From Dryococelus australis (Eukaryota; Arthropoda; Insecta; Phasmatodea; Phasmatidae), in assembly GCA_029891345.1 (NCBI GenBank), contig CM056995.1, forward strand, positions 218,058,547 through 218,122,546: a stretch of 64,000 bases of DNA, read 5' to 3'. Shown one piece after another: positions 24,951 through 36,130 of this stretch. Numbering within the stretch: the first letter of the stretch is position 1; each line of letters begins with the position of its first letter. Position numbers and translations under genes: made by a program. Below the pieces are notes generated by a model. That model made no database searches. It was not told the DNA's origin and worked only from the letters and a program-made list of their open reading frames with translations.

Positions 24951-25855
24951 GACAGCAGGTGGTCTGGAATTTTATTCTAACCAGATTGCCGAGCTTAGCA
25001 CAGGACTGCGAGATTCCCTTCAAGAAACTCCCAAGTCTTAATATACACACCTACATTGGACGGCCACCCTTTCTATGCAGCCCAGTGTATAGAATGGTAG
25101 AGCCCCGACACTAGGTACTCATTCTCTTGGGGCTGGACAATCAGTCTGATCTGTACTCCATCCACCCCGCTTCTGGTGCAGGAGGGAGTATTTTCTTGGG
25201 TGTGAAGGTATGACCCTTTGGGGAACTCATCCACATATTAGGATTGTTAACCAAAGTAAAGACTGACTCTCAGAATCCATCATGCTTCTGGTGCTGGATG
25301 CTGGGATAAGGAGGGGCCTTGGTCTGGCGATTATGGTGCGTGGAAGTTCACCTAGGTAGAGACGAAGGTCTCCTGCTCCACCTCCGCGGTCTGGTATTAG
25401 AGAGTCTATTCCTCATGCCCTACTCCTGTCAGAGTGGTATATGTAAGAGGGTTAAAAAGGTTGTAAATATCTCTAAATACCAAAAAAAACCTTAGTTCCA
25501 ACCCCACTGTCCTAGACAACCTATATTCGCAGGAGAAAGCTCAAATAATCCGCCATCTAGAGAAGCTAGCCTCAACAGCCCCCATACCAGATGTATTCAC
25601 ATTGCCAGTCAAGCTCATAGGAGTTACTCACCACCTGTGGCTAGCCTACCTAAGTGGGGAAGAAGTCTCATATGGTATAGCCAACCCGTGGATTAGTGGA
25701 TTCCAGCTCACAGATTCAACCCAGACGTCCATCAGTGCCGACAACCATCTGACCACCTTACGCACCAGGTCCCGGTGGCAGCCACAGTGCATCACCTCTA
25801 GTGCCGCAGCAGGTCCAGCAGCTTTCACAGACCACCAGTTGCTCAGGTAGACGCG
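24951..25855. other. Unassigned sequence between two LTRs
   Basis: No coding region recognised. It follows the family E LTR and may be decayed internal sequence of that element; a purine-rich 'aagggacagcaggtgg' lies just after the LTR. Confidence 0.3.
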
Positions 25856-26674
25856 TGACCAGTTAAATGAATAGTAATGACAGTCGACAATTTTGTCCGC
25901 TAGACCAACAGCGGGGTGAATGCATATGCGCGGAGAAACAAATAATACCACAACCGGAGCAGTTGATAGTGACTCGTGCCTGAGTTGGGCGGCCCGGTCC
26001 CATTCCATCTGCCTTTGCGGTGTAGGATGAGGAAGTGCACTCAACTGTCTGATCGCATTGTCTGATCGGAGCGCTGCGTGTCGCTCCCTACGCTTTCGGC
26101 CGTGCCTCTGGCTGAAAGGCATAAAGTCTCTGCTCACAGGTTACTGAATACACCTTGACACGAACAAACTAAATACAATTTATAGTGTAAGTCCAGTTTT
26201 GGCTTGTTCACCAGGCTCTGTAATGTCTCCACTGATCCCCCTCGCTAGGCGGGCTAATTGGAGACGGGGAGTTGTTTGGGTCTCCAATGCTGCCACTGCA
26301 TGTGCGTCCACACAGGAATGGATAGCAGGTCTCAAGCCACAGTTTATCTTGGCATTGGAAGCAATGCTGTGGTATAAGGCAATAACTTGAGACTGTCGCC
26401 CCTATCTGGGTGAAGGTGTTACTAGTGGTTGTGGCTCCTCTGTTCCTCTCCACTGGCACTGGAAGCAATGCTGTGGTAGTTTGGAAAGTAACAGGTGGCA
26501 ATCTAATGGTTGTGTGAAAATATGACGAACCCCTGAAGGGTGCCCGTGGCTGAAGTTAATTCAGTAGTTAAAAATTCCCCGGTACTTGTCAAAGGTGTAT
26601 GTAGCAACTTGTATCTAACAGGCAAATAAACACATATTCAAAGAAATAAAGCTGAGGGGTAGGAAACAATAGTA

Positions 26675-26698
26675 TGTTTATTGAAGTCTCAATAAACA
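26675..26698. terminator. Palindromic polyadenylation signal (LTR A)
   Basis: TGTTTATTGA and TCAATAAACA flank a 4-base centre. AATAAA is present on both strands. Confidence 0.55.
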
Positions 26699-27225
26699 TG
26701 CGACGTGTGCTACCTCCTACCAGTCAATTGAGCGCTGAATGTTACTATGAAGGCCATGTGTAGATGACCTGGTTCTAATGGAGAATGGGAAAGAATTAGC
26801 TCAATGAGAAAATATATAATACTTCTAAACTGTCTAATAAAGGTGTCTTGAGGAGACAAAGTGAATTTAATGTTTTGGTAAGTATGTTCGCTGGTTGTCG
26901 GGTTGACTGCTCGTTGACGGTGAAGTAGCTGCAGGGGGTGTACTCAATAGTTCGAAGATATTGGGTGGTCCCAGCATTGGCAGCAGTGCTGTGGGATAAT
27001 GCAAGAGATGGAACAAGAATGAATGCTCGTGCCCGGCAGCATCTGGACTTATATAGTGGAAGCTTGCATGCTGCTGGCGTGGGGTGCGGGGAAGGCGTGA
27101 CGTCCTTCTGCCTTGGTTTGTGTGGGAATGCTCTGGTCAGCATTTCTACATTGTGCCTTGTCGTTGGTGCTCGGCCTTACCCGAGATCTGGGCAGCTTGT
27201 AGGCTCTCACCTTTTGAGGGCGGTT

Positions 27226-27244
27226 GGGGGGGGGGGGGGGGGGG
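27226..27244. repeat. Homopolymer G(19)
   Basis: Nineteen G in the U3 part of LTR A; absent from the corresponding places in LTR B and LTR C. Confidence 0.85.
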
Positions 27245-27412
27245 AAGTACCTGCCGGGTTGCTTATCCTCCAGGTGAAATGAATTCACTCATAAGTTCCC
27301 GCTGCCTATAGGGTAGGCAATGTGTCACTCACGTCTGTAGTGGTGGAAGAGGTACTCGTGGTGATGAGTCGTAATCTTATTAAACTAGTTGTATAAGCAG
27401 CACGTGTTAAGG

Positions 27413-27922
27413 TATACAACTGAGAGTGATTCTACGTACACGTAAAATTGTGCTTGCCGTCTCCGACTTTGTGCTCAGCCGGACAGCCACACAGCCAGTT
27501 CTATACACTGGTCAGGCCCCTGTTCCACGCTGTATGTCTGCCTTCAAATCCACCAAAACACTTGGCCCGTGATGTGCCTCCTTTGCCAATAGGACATCAC
27601 GCATAATCGTAAACCTTTATTTGATTGTCAAATTGGCTATGTAATCAAAATTCCCAAGATTGATCCTGGATGCTTGCAAGTGTAGGCTTTAAAATGCCTT
27701 GTTTTTCTGGTCAGTGATGGTATCTTCTTGTAACCTTGTCTAACAATCTGAAAATATGGTATTTCTTATGATTAAAGGTGGCTGTGATAATGTATGACTG
27801 ACTAGTCCACCTTATAGTGTATTGAAGGACAGGAAAATTTTATTAGAATACACAGTTTTCTGTGCACTTGATCCTCTGCTTTTGTTCATTGACTGCTGGC
27901 ATTATAATTAAACAGAATTACC
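27413..27922. other. Unassigned intron sequence
   Basis: No coding region or repeat recognised between LTR A and the DNA transposon. Confidence 0.4.
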
Positions 27923-29175
27923 GTATACCTATAGACCTGAAAAAGTAGGTTTTATTTTTTTTCAAAAATGTGTTATTTTTCCGAATAAAGGTGTTATTTT
28001 TGTCAAAAATAGCTGTTATTTTCTTGCTACAAAAAAGCTGGTTTCTGAATAAGAATTGCTCAAATTTTATTTGTGCTCATTATAAAGACATACCTTATTT
28101 GAGAAATGTCACTTTATTCGTAAAACCTGAAATTGGCAATGTTGTTCCTATTTATAAGTGGTGTTTTTTATCAAGTGTTATTTCCTTGCAAAAATTCTTC
28201 ACTACCAGAGAAATACACAGTTACGGTTTTAAGACAGAAACATTGAAATTAATTTCAGATTATACTTATGATTTTGTATTCTGCCTGACCCCTGAAACAA
28301 CAAACGTTCACAATGCACTGCCAAGGGCATATGATTCATGAAAAGAATAATGTAAACCATTTATACACAACTGTACAAGCACTGTTAAAAAATAATAAAA
28401 GTGCCTTGTACGAAGATAAAAAAATTAAGAGAAATCTGCCTGTACGTTTTTGAACCATAGAAGCTTTCAACGACACATTTTTCCATTAGGCACGCTATGG
28501 CAAAACTTTTGTTTCTTCAAAACATGTCATTTTTACCGCATATATTTAAAGATAATGAGTATGATAAAAATACTGTTAACTGGACGAATGCAAGTTTAAA
28601 ATATGTGATAAATTGATTTACAAATATACTCTACATAAGTAAATGCATATGAACACATTTTTCACCGCCGAGCCGCTCGCTTTGTAAAAAATAAAGAATT
28701 GTTAGTTATAACGTGACGATACTACGAACGTAAATATGGCGTGAATTCCATAGATAACATGGTACTTGGTGGACGTGAACACTACAATGGCGTGTTTTCC
28801 TAATGATCAAATAAACTTTTGCATGTCTGTGCAGTAGAATTTTCACCCAAAGTGATTCATCATGTTATCTGTGGTCGAAAATACACGTGATTGTAAAGAA
28901 ATATGCTTTCGTTTTTGATTATAAATCGAAGAAATCTACTGGCCAACTTATGCATGCATTCGTATTTGAATATCCAACACTACATAAAATATGTCTTAAG
29001 AAGCAACTATGTGCCATAAAACAATAATAATTCGCGAAATTACTACAGGATTTTGTACAATTCGTGAATTACAACTGAAATTCTCAAAAATCTCAATTTT
29101 TCGTTTTATATGTGAAAATTCACATTATTTTTCTCTTTATCGCATTTGCTAATTTTTCAAGTCTCTACGTATACC
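27923..29175. mobile_element. Small DNA transposon with terminal inverted repeats
   Basis: The left end GTATACCTATAGACCTGAA and the complement of the right end GTATACGTAGAGACTTGAA match at about 14 of 17 or more positions, and the match continues with AAAA.TAG. Subterminal GTGTTATTTTT words recur near the left end. The only open frame (27970-28341) shows no transposase motif. The family is not recognised; it directly abuts LTR B. Confidence 0.45.
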
Positions 29176-30690
29176 AGTTGAAGTGTGCCGCTTATACAAC
29201 TAATCTAATATGATTATAACTAATCGCCATGAGTACCTCTTCCACCACTACAGACGTGAGTGACATGTTGCCTACCCTACAGGCAGCCAGAACTTATGAG
29301 CGAATTACTTTCACTTTTAGGAAACGCAATCCAATAGGCACGCCGCACCTCCCTACCCCACGCTGAGAGCCTACAAGCTGCCCAGACCTCGGGCAAGACC
29401 GAGCGCCAACGACGAGGCACGAAGGAGAAACGCTGACCAGAGTATTACCACGCCAACCAGGGCAGAAGGACGTCACACCTTCCCCGCACCTCGCGCCGGC
29501 AGCCTACAAACATCCACGATATAAGTCCAGACGCTGCCGGGCACGAGCAGTCATTTTTTGTTCAATCTCTTGCGTTGTCCCACAGCACTGCTGCCAGTGC
29601 TAGGACCGCCCGAGATCTTCGAAGCATTGAGTACGCCCCCCTGCGGCTACTTCACCGTCAACGACCAGTCAACCAGACAACCAGCGAATACTCTTACCAG
29701 CATGTTAAATTCACTTTGTCTCTCTCAAGACATCTTTATTAGACAGTTTAGAAGTAATATATATTTTCTCGTTGAGCAAATTCTTTCCCATTCTCCATTA
29801 GAACCAGGTCACCTACTCCTGGCCAGCATAGTAACCTTCAGCACTCAATTGCCTGGTAGGAGGTAGCACGCATCGCATGTTTATAGAGACTTCAATAAAT
29901 ATACTGTTGTTTCCTACCTGTCAGCTTTATTTCTTTGAATATCTGTTTATTTGCCTGCTAGATAAAGGTTGCTACTTACACCTTTGACAAGGACCGGGAA
30001 ATTTTTAACTACCGAATTAACTTCAGCCACGGGCGCCCTTCAGGGGTCCGTCATATTTTCGGCCATATGTGTTGCTTTCCAAACTACGACAGCATTGCTT
30101 CCAGTGCTGGTGGAGAGGAACAGAGGAGCTACAACCACTAGTAACACCTTCACCCAGAGAGGGGCAACAGTCTCAAGTTATTGCCGTATCCCACAGTATT
30201 GCTTTCAGTGCCAGGTTAAACCGTGGCTTGAGACCCCCCGTCCATTCCTGTGTGGACGCACATCCAGTGGCGGCATTGGAAACACAAACAGTTCCCCGTC
30301 TCTGATCAGTCCGCCTAGCGTGGGGGATCAGTGGAGACTTTACAGAGCCTGGTCAGCAAGCCAAAACTGGACTTACACTATAACTTGTATTTAGTTTGTT
30401 CATGTCAAGGTGTACACAGTAACCTGTGAGCAGAGACTTTATGCTTTCCAGGCAGAGGCATGGCCGAAAGTGTAGGGAGCGACACGCAGCACTTTGTGCC
30501 ATCAGACAGTTGAGTGCACTTCCTCAACCTACACCGCAAAGGCAGGCGGAACGGGACCGCGCTGCCCAACTCAGGCATGTGTCAGTATCGACTACTCCAG
30601 TTGTGGTAATATTTGTATCTCACCACACTTTTGGTCTGGCGTACAGAATCCTCGACTGTCATGACTATTCATCTAACTGGTCACCCATCA
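29176..30690 (+). mobile_element. LTR B, 5' LTR of copy 4
   Basis: Aligns with LTR A and LTR C in reverse orientation. A TATA-like ATATAAGTCC (about 29519) is followed by the transcribed part, with a polyadenylation signal near 29894. The element's gag lies about 130 bp beyond the right end. Confidence 0.55.
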
Positions 30691-30825
30691 AGAGATTTTC
30701 TGATGCTCAATGTAAGGCGTCAGACGAAAAGCTGTATGCAGTAAACGGCATGAACTAGACCAACCATAACCCAGAACTAAGGGTCAACATGTCAAGCGGA
30801 TTTTGCGGAGTCCTCAAAACACCCC

Positions 30826-31626
30826 GTGGCGCTCATAACCACCACGTCAGACGCCAAAGTCAACGCCGCCACTTTCGAGAACTCCGACAACGAACCCGAC
30901 GTACCCAGCGGACAGTGTAGCCATGCTGACTGCCCAGGCCATGGCACACTAAGGATGGAATGCACTTACTGCAATAAACTCTATCATTATGCTTGCATAG
31001 TTTGGCCTGAAGAGACAGGAGTTACAGACAGTTTAGAGTACCTCTGTATCATTTGTCGACAACAGCCAACAAGTTTCTGTAAGAAAATTACATGCCCCAG
31101 GCGAGGCATAAACCGCATAAGGTACACAATGTGCAGTGATCCCTGTCATCATCTATGCATAAGATGGCCCAACGAACGTGTCTCTATGCCCGGGATGGCC
31201 TTTCAATGCAATAGGTGCCTAAGGAAACACATCTCTCACTCCCGCAGATCTAAGCCTTCCAGTATATGTATCCAACCTGGAACGGCACCTGGCCATGCAG
31301 CTACCGGTAGAGATGACGATATTCAAATAACCGACTTTGCAGGTCGCCCACACGAAGACCCAGTCGCATACATGCAGGAATGCGAAAAGGGATTTAAAGA
31401 AACGGACCTGCCACCGAAACAATGGGTTAACCGGGCCCAACTGCATTTGAAGGGCCTCGCCCTCACATGGTGGGAAAGATACAAAAAAATTCTGACAGAC
31501 TGGAAGCAGTTCATTAACCAGATAGTGGTGGAATTCACGGACAAGGTGGTGTTGGCTAGGCTAACTACACAGTTTTATAGCCAGACCCAGGTACTCGATG
31601 AAGAAGAAGAAGAAATCTTCATATGA
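30826..31626 (+). CDS. Gag with N-terminal PHD-type zinc fingers (copy 4)
   Basis: An open 266-residue frame. Residues 31-77 form a textbook C4HC3 PHD pattern: C31, C36, C46, C49, H54, C57, C74, C77, with the typical tryptophan W60. A second, less regular Cys/His cluster spans residues 85-131 with the matching words CIRW and FQCNRC. From about residue 168 comes the gypsy-type Gag domain: FAGRPHEDPVAYMQECEK, PPKQWV, TWWERYKK, and LARLTTQFYSQTQ. PHD fingers normally read histone H3 tails; here they might tether particles or complexes to chromatin (inference). Part of a truncated, fossil element; the start is placed at the first codon of the open frame and is not certain. Confidence 0.7.
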   Translation: MALITTTSDAKVNAATFENSDNEPDVPSGQCSHADCPGHGTLRMECTYCNKLYHYACIVWPEETGVTDSLEYLCIICRQQPTSFCKKITCPRRGINRIRYTMCSDPCHHLCIRWPNERVSMPGMAFQCNRCLRKHISHSRRSKPSSICIQPGTAPGHAATGRDDDIQITDFAGRPHEDPVAYMQECEKGFKETDLPPKQWVNRAQLHLKGLALTWWERYKKILTDWKQFINQIVVEFTDKVVLARLTTQFYSQTQVLDEEEEEIFI

Positions 31627-32036
31627 AGAAAAGAACAAATGTTTCGACTGGTGTTTCCTGGAGTCGACGTGGCTACCGCCGTTTGTTCCATCGCTCAAAT
31701 GTTATTGCCAAATCTCCGGAACGTACTCTTGACAACGAGACCAATGACCTTGGATGAATTAGTTAATTGAACCCGAGAAGCTGAGCAGAACTTCTCAGCA
31801 CAGGCTCGAAGAATCAGTAATCACCAAGGCCCCTGATGTACGAACAACACCTGCTGTGCCTCCTTAAGGTGTACCAACCCCAACCCCTTGCGTGGCATTC
31901 GTACCCAAATGCTGGTTCTGTCCGGAAAACCACTGGAACAACGACTGCCCTCGGAAACGAGGAGCTGCCGTTCCACCGAACCAAGGTGATAAAATGTCGA
32001 CAAATATACCAACACAACCAGCTGGAAATCCAACCC
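31627..32036 (+). pseudogene. Gag C-terminal part with zinc knuckle (copy 4)
   Basis: Continues the Gag with helix words like those of other copies (FRLVFPGVDVATAVCS, LLPNLRNVLLT). The zinc knuckle at 31910-31948 reads C-W-F-C-P-E-N-H-W-N-N-D-C, spacing C-x2-C-x3-H-x4-C. This is one residue shorter than the classical retroviral C-x2-C-x4-H-x4-C. The same variant occurs at about 34550-34590 in the next element. It would bind RNA during packaging. Broken. Confidence 0.55.
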
Positions 32037-33122
32037 TCGAAACTTCTTTTCCGACATTAATGTAGGGCATGCTGGCTGCACGTACCTCAAACCATACCCA
32101 TTAGACAGCCACCCATACTGTGGATCAGATACGAATAGGTACCTGGTGTGTACGTACAGTAGAGCCCTAAATACTAGAAACACAATCCACAAGGCGGCTA
32201 GACACTCAGGTCAGCTAACTCAGTGCATTCACCACGTTGTTATTTTTGCAGTTTGCAGTGATAAGATTGATACTGGTGGTCTGACCCCTTCTGGACAACA
32301 CCCACGGTGAGGCTAGACATCCCAATCAGCCCATTGCTCCATCCACCGCTTTATTTTCATTGGTTGGAGCGATAGAAGACTGAGTATGGGTGGCCTAGCC
32401 CTGATTGGCTGGACATTTAGCTAGGGATTTTAGTTGCCTGCTCTTTCTTAGTGAGGTAGACTCTCGAATCTTCCTCCATGCCCTTCACCCATAGAAGTGG
32501 TGCAAAGTGGAGAGCTAAGAGGGCAGCTACTGCCTCCGAACCTAGCCAAGTGAACTGCAACTCAGTACCAACTGCCCTCTGCAGTCTAACGTGATGTGAA
32601 CAAACCCAAGCCACTCGACAACTGAAGAGACCTCACCTTCAAGTCCTTCCACGCTCCCTCTTTCAGCCACCCCACAAGACCCACCGGCAAACTGCACCCC
32701 ATTTTCTTAAACATTTGTCAGGGACTTCCAGTACCACTGGATATAACCAACATGTGGTTCAGACACACCAGGACCAACAACCCACTATGGGCACCAACCA
32801 GCTCAGCCAGTCGCAGCACCACCACTGCCCAAAGACCGGGCCCCAAGATCTAGCCAGCAGCAACAGAAGCCAAGCCAGGCACTACCCCAAGCCCTGGGTC
32901 CCCAAGTAAACCAGTGTCTGTGTGCATATCAACAGTACTGAGAATCGCTCAACCCACACCTGATTTAGTACCGTACCACAAGGCCACACGCCCAGTTTGT
33001 ATCACAGCCGGGAAACAATCAACAGCCAATAAAGTAAATCCAGTTAGTTAGCCTGTGTCTCTGACTGGCGCAATGGAACCTTGTCTGACAGTGACGTTGC
33101 AGTCAGTCAAACGGACGCATCA
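32037..33122 (+). mobile_element. 5' LTR of copy 5
   Basis: Shares long colinear stretches with 52228-53215, for example 'cattagacagcca', 'gttgcctgctctttctta', 'acacaccaggaccaaca' and 'ccttgtctgacagtga'. Has AATAAA near 33027. The exact left end is uncertain because homology starts within 'gaaacttctttt'. Confidence 0.6.
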
Positions 33123-33130
33123 AGTGTTTT

Positions 33131-33150
33131 CGTGGCGCCCAATGTGAGGC
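33131..33150 (+). promoter_or_regulatory. Probable primer-binding site
   Basis: TGGCGCCCAATGTGAGGCC follows the LTR within about 10 bp and starts with the TGG typical of sites that pair with a tRNA 3' end. A related TGGCGCTCATAA lies just before the gag of copy 4 (about 30818). Confidence 0.5.
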
Positions 33151-33552
33151 CACAGCATGTTATTAGTTGGGTTAATAAAGCAGAACCAGGCCAGCGCGAC
33201 TGAGAACCATAAACTAGCTGGGAGTCAAACCAAAACCATCCAGATTTTGGGAAGTTGTTAAACCCCCAGTGACATTCAGTTGTAACTAACAGAGATGTCC
33301 AAATCAAATTTGAACCTTGCTTTCCAAGGCAAAGCCACCACTGCAGTTGAGGAAGGTATTGATAACCAAGCCGAAAGGTGTAATAAACCCACATTCCCAG
33401 AGTGGGTATAAATTTTATTAGTTTCGCATACTGCCAGCATTGATTTCACTACTTGTGCTTAGGGTGAAATAGTAGTCCCGGAACACTGATGGGCTCTAAT
33501 ACAGCTGTGATGAACGTCGGACTCGCCAGACTGCCTACTGTAGCTGCCTTAC

Positions 33553-34235
33553 TTGCACCGGATAAGGGGTAAACACAGTAAGATGTATTACATGTCTGCA
33601 AACTTTTATCACGTATGCATAGGCTGGCCAGACAAAAATATCACTATGCCCGGTTTAATATACAGGTGTGAGGTTTACAAGCGCGTGGCAGAATACAGAC
33701 AGAAAAATCCTGGCACTCACCACAGCATGACGTCTGTCTGGGGTAGCCAAGGGCCCCATCTATCAGAATTCACGGGAACGTCCCACAAGGGCCTGGTAAC
33801 ATTTAGCCAGGAATGTGAGGATGAGTTTAGTGAAAATGAGGTTCCATTTGAACAATAGATTGTCAAAACCCAAAAGCAATTAAAAGAGAAAGTGTTAGAC
33901 TGGTGTAACAAGTATAAAGAGTTTATTACAGATTAGGAGCAGCTTTGCTCACATCTAGCCACCCAGTTCTCAGGTAAGGAATTGCTAGCCACAGCGCACT
34001 TAACTACACAAGTTTCACAGTTGAACCCAGGCCTCCGAGAAAGAGGCCAAATTTTTATAAGATGGAAAGTGCAGATGTACTATTAGATTTTTCCTGAAGG
34101 GAACGAGGAAAATTGTGTTCGTAATATCACATGTATGCTGCTACCAAAATTATGAAGTCTACTACAACTTCCCAGGCTGCAATCCGTTGATGAGTTAGTA
34201 GGGAGAGCTTGCGAGACAGAGTGAAATTTCAAGGT
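33553..34235 (+). pseudogene. PHD-like finger and Gag domain (copy 5)
   Basis: The frame at 33553-33858 has CIGWPDKNITMPGLIYRCEV, the end of a PHD-like finger as in copies 4 and 6, then HLSEFTG and FSQECEDEF, the start of the Gag domain. Gag-like words continue to about 34230 (FSGKELLATAHLTTQVS, LDELVG-type helix) before the SINE. Fossil. Confidence 0.55.
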
Positions 34236-34240
34236 GCAGA

Positions 34241-34475
34241 GAGCCACGGTGGCTGAGCGGTTAGCCTGCTCGCCTCCCACATAGGCGATCCGGGTTCAAT
34301 ACCCGGCCGGGTGACTCTGGATTTTCGCATGTGGGAATCGCACCGGGCAATGCCATTGGTCGGCAGATTTTCTCTGGGATCTCCCGTTCCCCCATCCCCC
34401 CACCTCCTCTTCATTTCAACACTGCTCCATACTCACCTCAATCACCCTCATCGGCTCTGAATACCTCGATGTTAA
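34241..34475 (+). mobile_element. tRNA-derived SINE
   Basis: The head looks like a tRNA gene: A box TGGCTGAGCGG (34250-34260) and B box GGTTCAATACC (34293-34303) with a pairing CCCGGCCGGG stem. An unrelated body with CCCCCATCCCCCCACCTCC follows. The A-to-B distance and the long non-tRNA tail argue for a SINE rather than a tRNA gene. It is inserted in the Gag region of copy 5. No clear target duplication was found. Confidence 0.65.
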
Positions 34476-34539
34476 GAGTAAAAGCCAAGAAGCAGTTAAG
34501 CTGCCTGAGTCAAAAGGGAATTCTCCCCCTCCCATGACT

Positions 34540-34620
34540 CTCTCTTAAGCGCTGGTTCTGTCCGGAATGGCACTTTAACCGGGACTGCCCAGTCAACCAG
34601 GCAGGCTGGTGGCGAGCAGG
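34540..34620 (+). pseudogene. Zinc knuckle of Gag (copy 5)
   Basis: RWFCPEWHFNRDCP matches the knuckle of copy 4 (CWFCPENHWNNDCP), with the same short spacing between the second Cys and the His. Confidence 0.5.
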
Positions 34621-34789
34621 GGAAGGGGGAACAACAGTTGCGCGCAAACCCCCACAGCCTGGGATGGATAATGGACTCAGCCACGTGGGAAACACCAGAA
34701 CTGGGGTGCAAAGTGGGCCACCACAACTGGGAAACACGAGCCCATCTACATCCAAACATTAGCCAAATAATGTACTCCACCAGAAGCTC

Positions 34790-35236
34790 AGCACATAAAA
34801 GTAGAGATAAACAGCTTTCGGGCACTCGTCCTCCTAGACTGCACAGTTACGGGGAATTTTATACAAAGTAACTTGCTCACCCCTGCACAATGAGCTTCAC
34901 TTCGTCCACAAACCTGCCTAGTGCATATGGCACAGCATAGCCAGACCCTCAAGGTCGACGGCCGTATCACTTTCACCATGGGAATTTACCGCCTGATAAA
35001 CCAGACCAAATTCGTAGTCTCACCTGAGATTACAGAAGAAGTGATCGTGGGGCAACCATGGCTATGTCACCAACAGTGCATTATGGACCACGGTCAGAAA
35101 CGTATTTATATAGGGGACAAACAGAGTGTAACTGTCAACTGGGAACATGACCCAGATGCGACTATTCCACCCCCAATAGCACCCGAAGAAATTAACCACC
35201 AGCTTCGGCAGATATTGGTCAACCATACTGGAACTG
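34790..35236 (+). pseudogene. Retropepsin-like protease (copy 5)
   Basis: A hydrophobic LVLLD..T.GNFI stretch near 34830 corresponds to the active-site region of the copy 2 protease (AALDTAAACNFI). The second strand at about 35040 (EEVIVGQPWL) corresponds to EQMILGLPCL, and VTVNWEHDPDATIPPP to VVNWDGNIVKATPPP. Position before reverse transcriptase agrees. Fossil. Confidence 0.55.
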
Positions 35237-36130
35237 TTGGCCAAAGAGGATCTCTATGCCAGACACGTAGTATTTAACACAAAATTTGGCCCAACACTTA
35301 CACGCCCATTTATAACAGACTGTACCGCATGTGGACAGTTGAAATTCTGTGTAAACTACAAGGAACTAAATGACATTACACATCCCATCCTGCCTCCGGC
35401 CATCAACATAACCCACATGCTCCGTGACATAGGAGACGCAAAAATCTTCAGTGCCCTAAACCTGGAGTAGGGGTACTGGCAGATTTCAGTACATCCAGAC
35501 AGCAGGAAGTACACTGCCTTCACTACTCCAGAGGAAGAGACATTGCAATTTAGAGTAATGCTGTTCTGGCTAAAGAATGCCCCCATCACCTTTCACAGGC
35601 TGATGTCCACAGATGTCCTCATAGGCTTTATCTACCACTTTTGTTTCAAATACCAAATTGACAAAATTGTATTCTCAAAGTCCTGGCTAGAGCATTGCTG
35701 ACACCTCCAAAGGGTACCAGAAAGACTTGAATTGCATGGCTAAACCTGTAAACTCTCCAAAAGCCATTTTGGAAAGACTGCCATTGACTACTTAGGCCAC
35801 GTAGTCACACCAAAGGGGATCTACCCTCAAGCCGGCTCAATACGAGCCATAGAAGAGGCAGAAGAACCAAGTATTAAGAAACAGCTGCGCAGTTTCCTGG
35901 GTCTGTATAACTGGCTATATGATTTCGTACAAGACATCGCACGACAAATGGCGCCACTCAACCGCCTCCTTGAGAAGGAAACACATTGACAATAGGGAGA
36001 AGTACACCATGCAACGTATTTCAAAATCTGAAGCGAAGCTTCCAATATTGAGCAACTCCATAGACCACAAGGGGATAGCCCCCTTATATTGCAGACCGAC
36101 ACCTGCCAGAATGGGCTAAGCCCTGTACTA
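35237..36130 (+). pseudogene. Reverse transcriptase (copy 5)
   Basis: Typical gypsy words in order: KFCVNYKELNDIT (motif 1), GDAKIFSALNLE (motif 2, 'gakiFSklDL'), QISVHPDSRKYTAFTTPE, QFRVMLFWLKNAP..F, and the thumb-side GHVVTPKGI and FLGLYNWL. This is the standard Ty3/gypsy polymerase order, which identifies the family better than any other part. Broken. Confidence 0.75.

Larger units (their letters stand above)
25856..27412 (-). mobile_element. LTR A, solo LTR of the 1.5-kb family (minus orientation)
   Basis: About 1.55 kb that aligns by eye, reverse-complemented, with 29176-30690 and directly with 54184-55676. Shared landmarks are the terminal TGACC..GTTA, a block with 'gtgcgtccacacaggaatgg', the motif 'ggaagcaatgctgtggta', the palindromic AATAAA (26675-26698) and a terminal 'cttccaccactacagacgtgagtgac' region in common with LTR B. 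No internal coding sequence is attached, so a solo LTR is likely. Confidence 0.6.
29176..32036 (+). mobile_element. PHD-Gag LTR element, copy 4: 5' LTR and gag
   Basis: LTR B (29176-30690), a short leader, the best-preserved PHD-Gag of the window (30826-31626) and a zinc knuckle (31910-31948). It ends at about 32036 where the left LTR of the Polinton-bearing element begins. The rest of this copy was not found on the other side, so it is truncated. Confidence 0.6.

Noticed and set aside
32037-33122. Leader of an element whose LTR was lost, instead of an LTR
   Set aside because: A matching copy lies at the far end (52228-53215) in the same orientation, and a primer-binding-like site follows the first copy; this fits LTRs better. 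Some doubt remains because a family E LTR lies just before the second copy.
34241-34330. A tRNA gene
   Set aside because: A and B boxes are present, but the rest does not fold as a full tRNA by eye and a long unrelated body follows, which fits a SINE.
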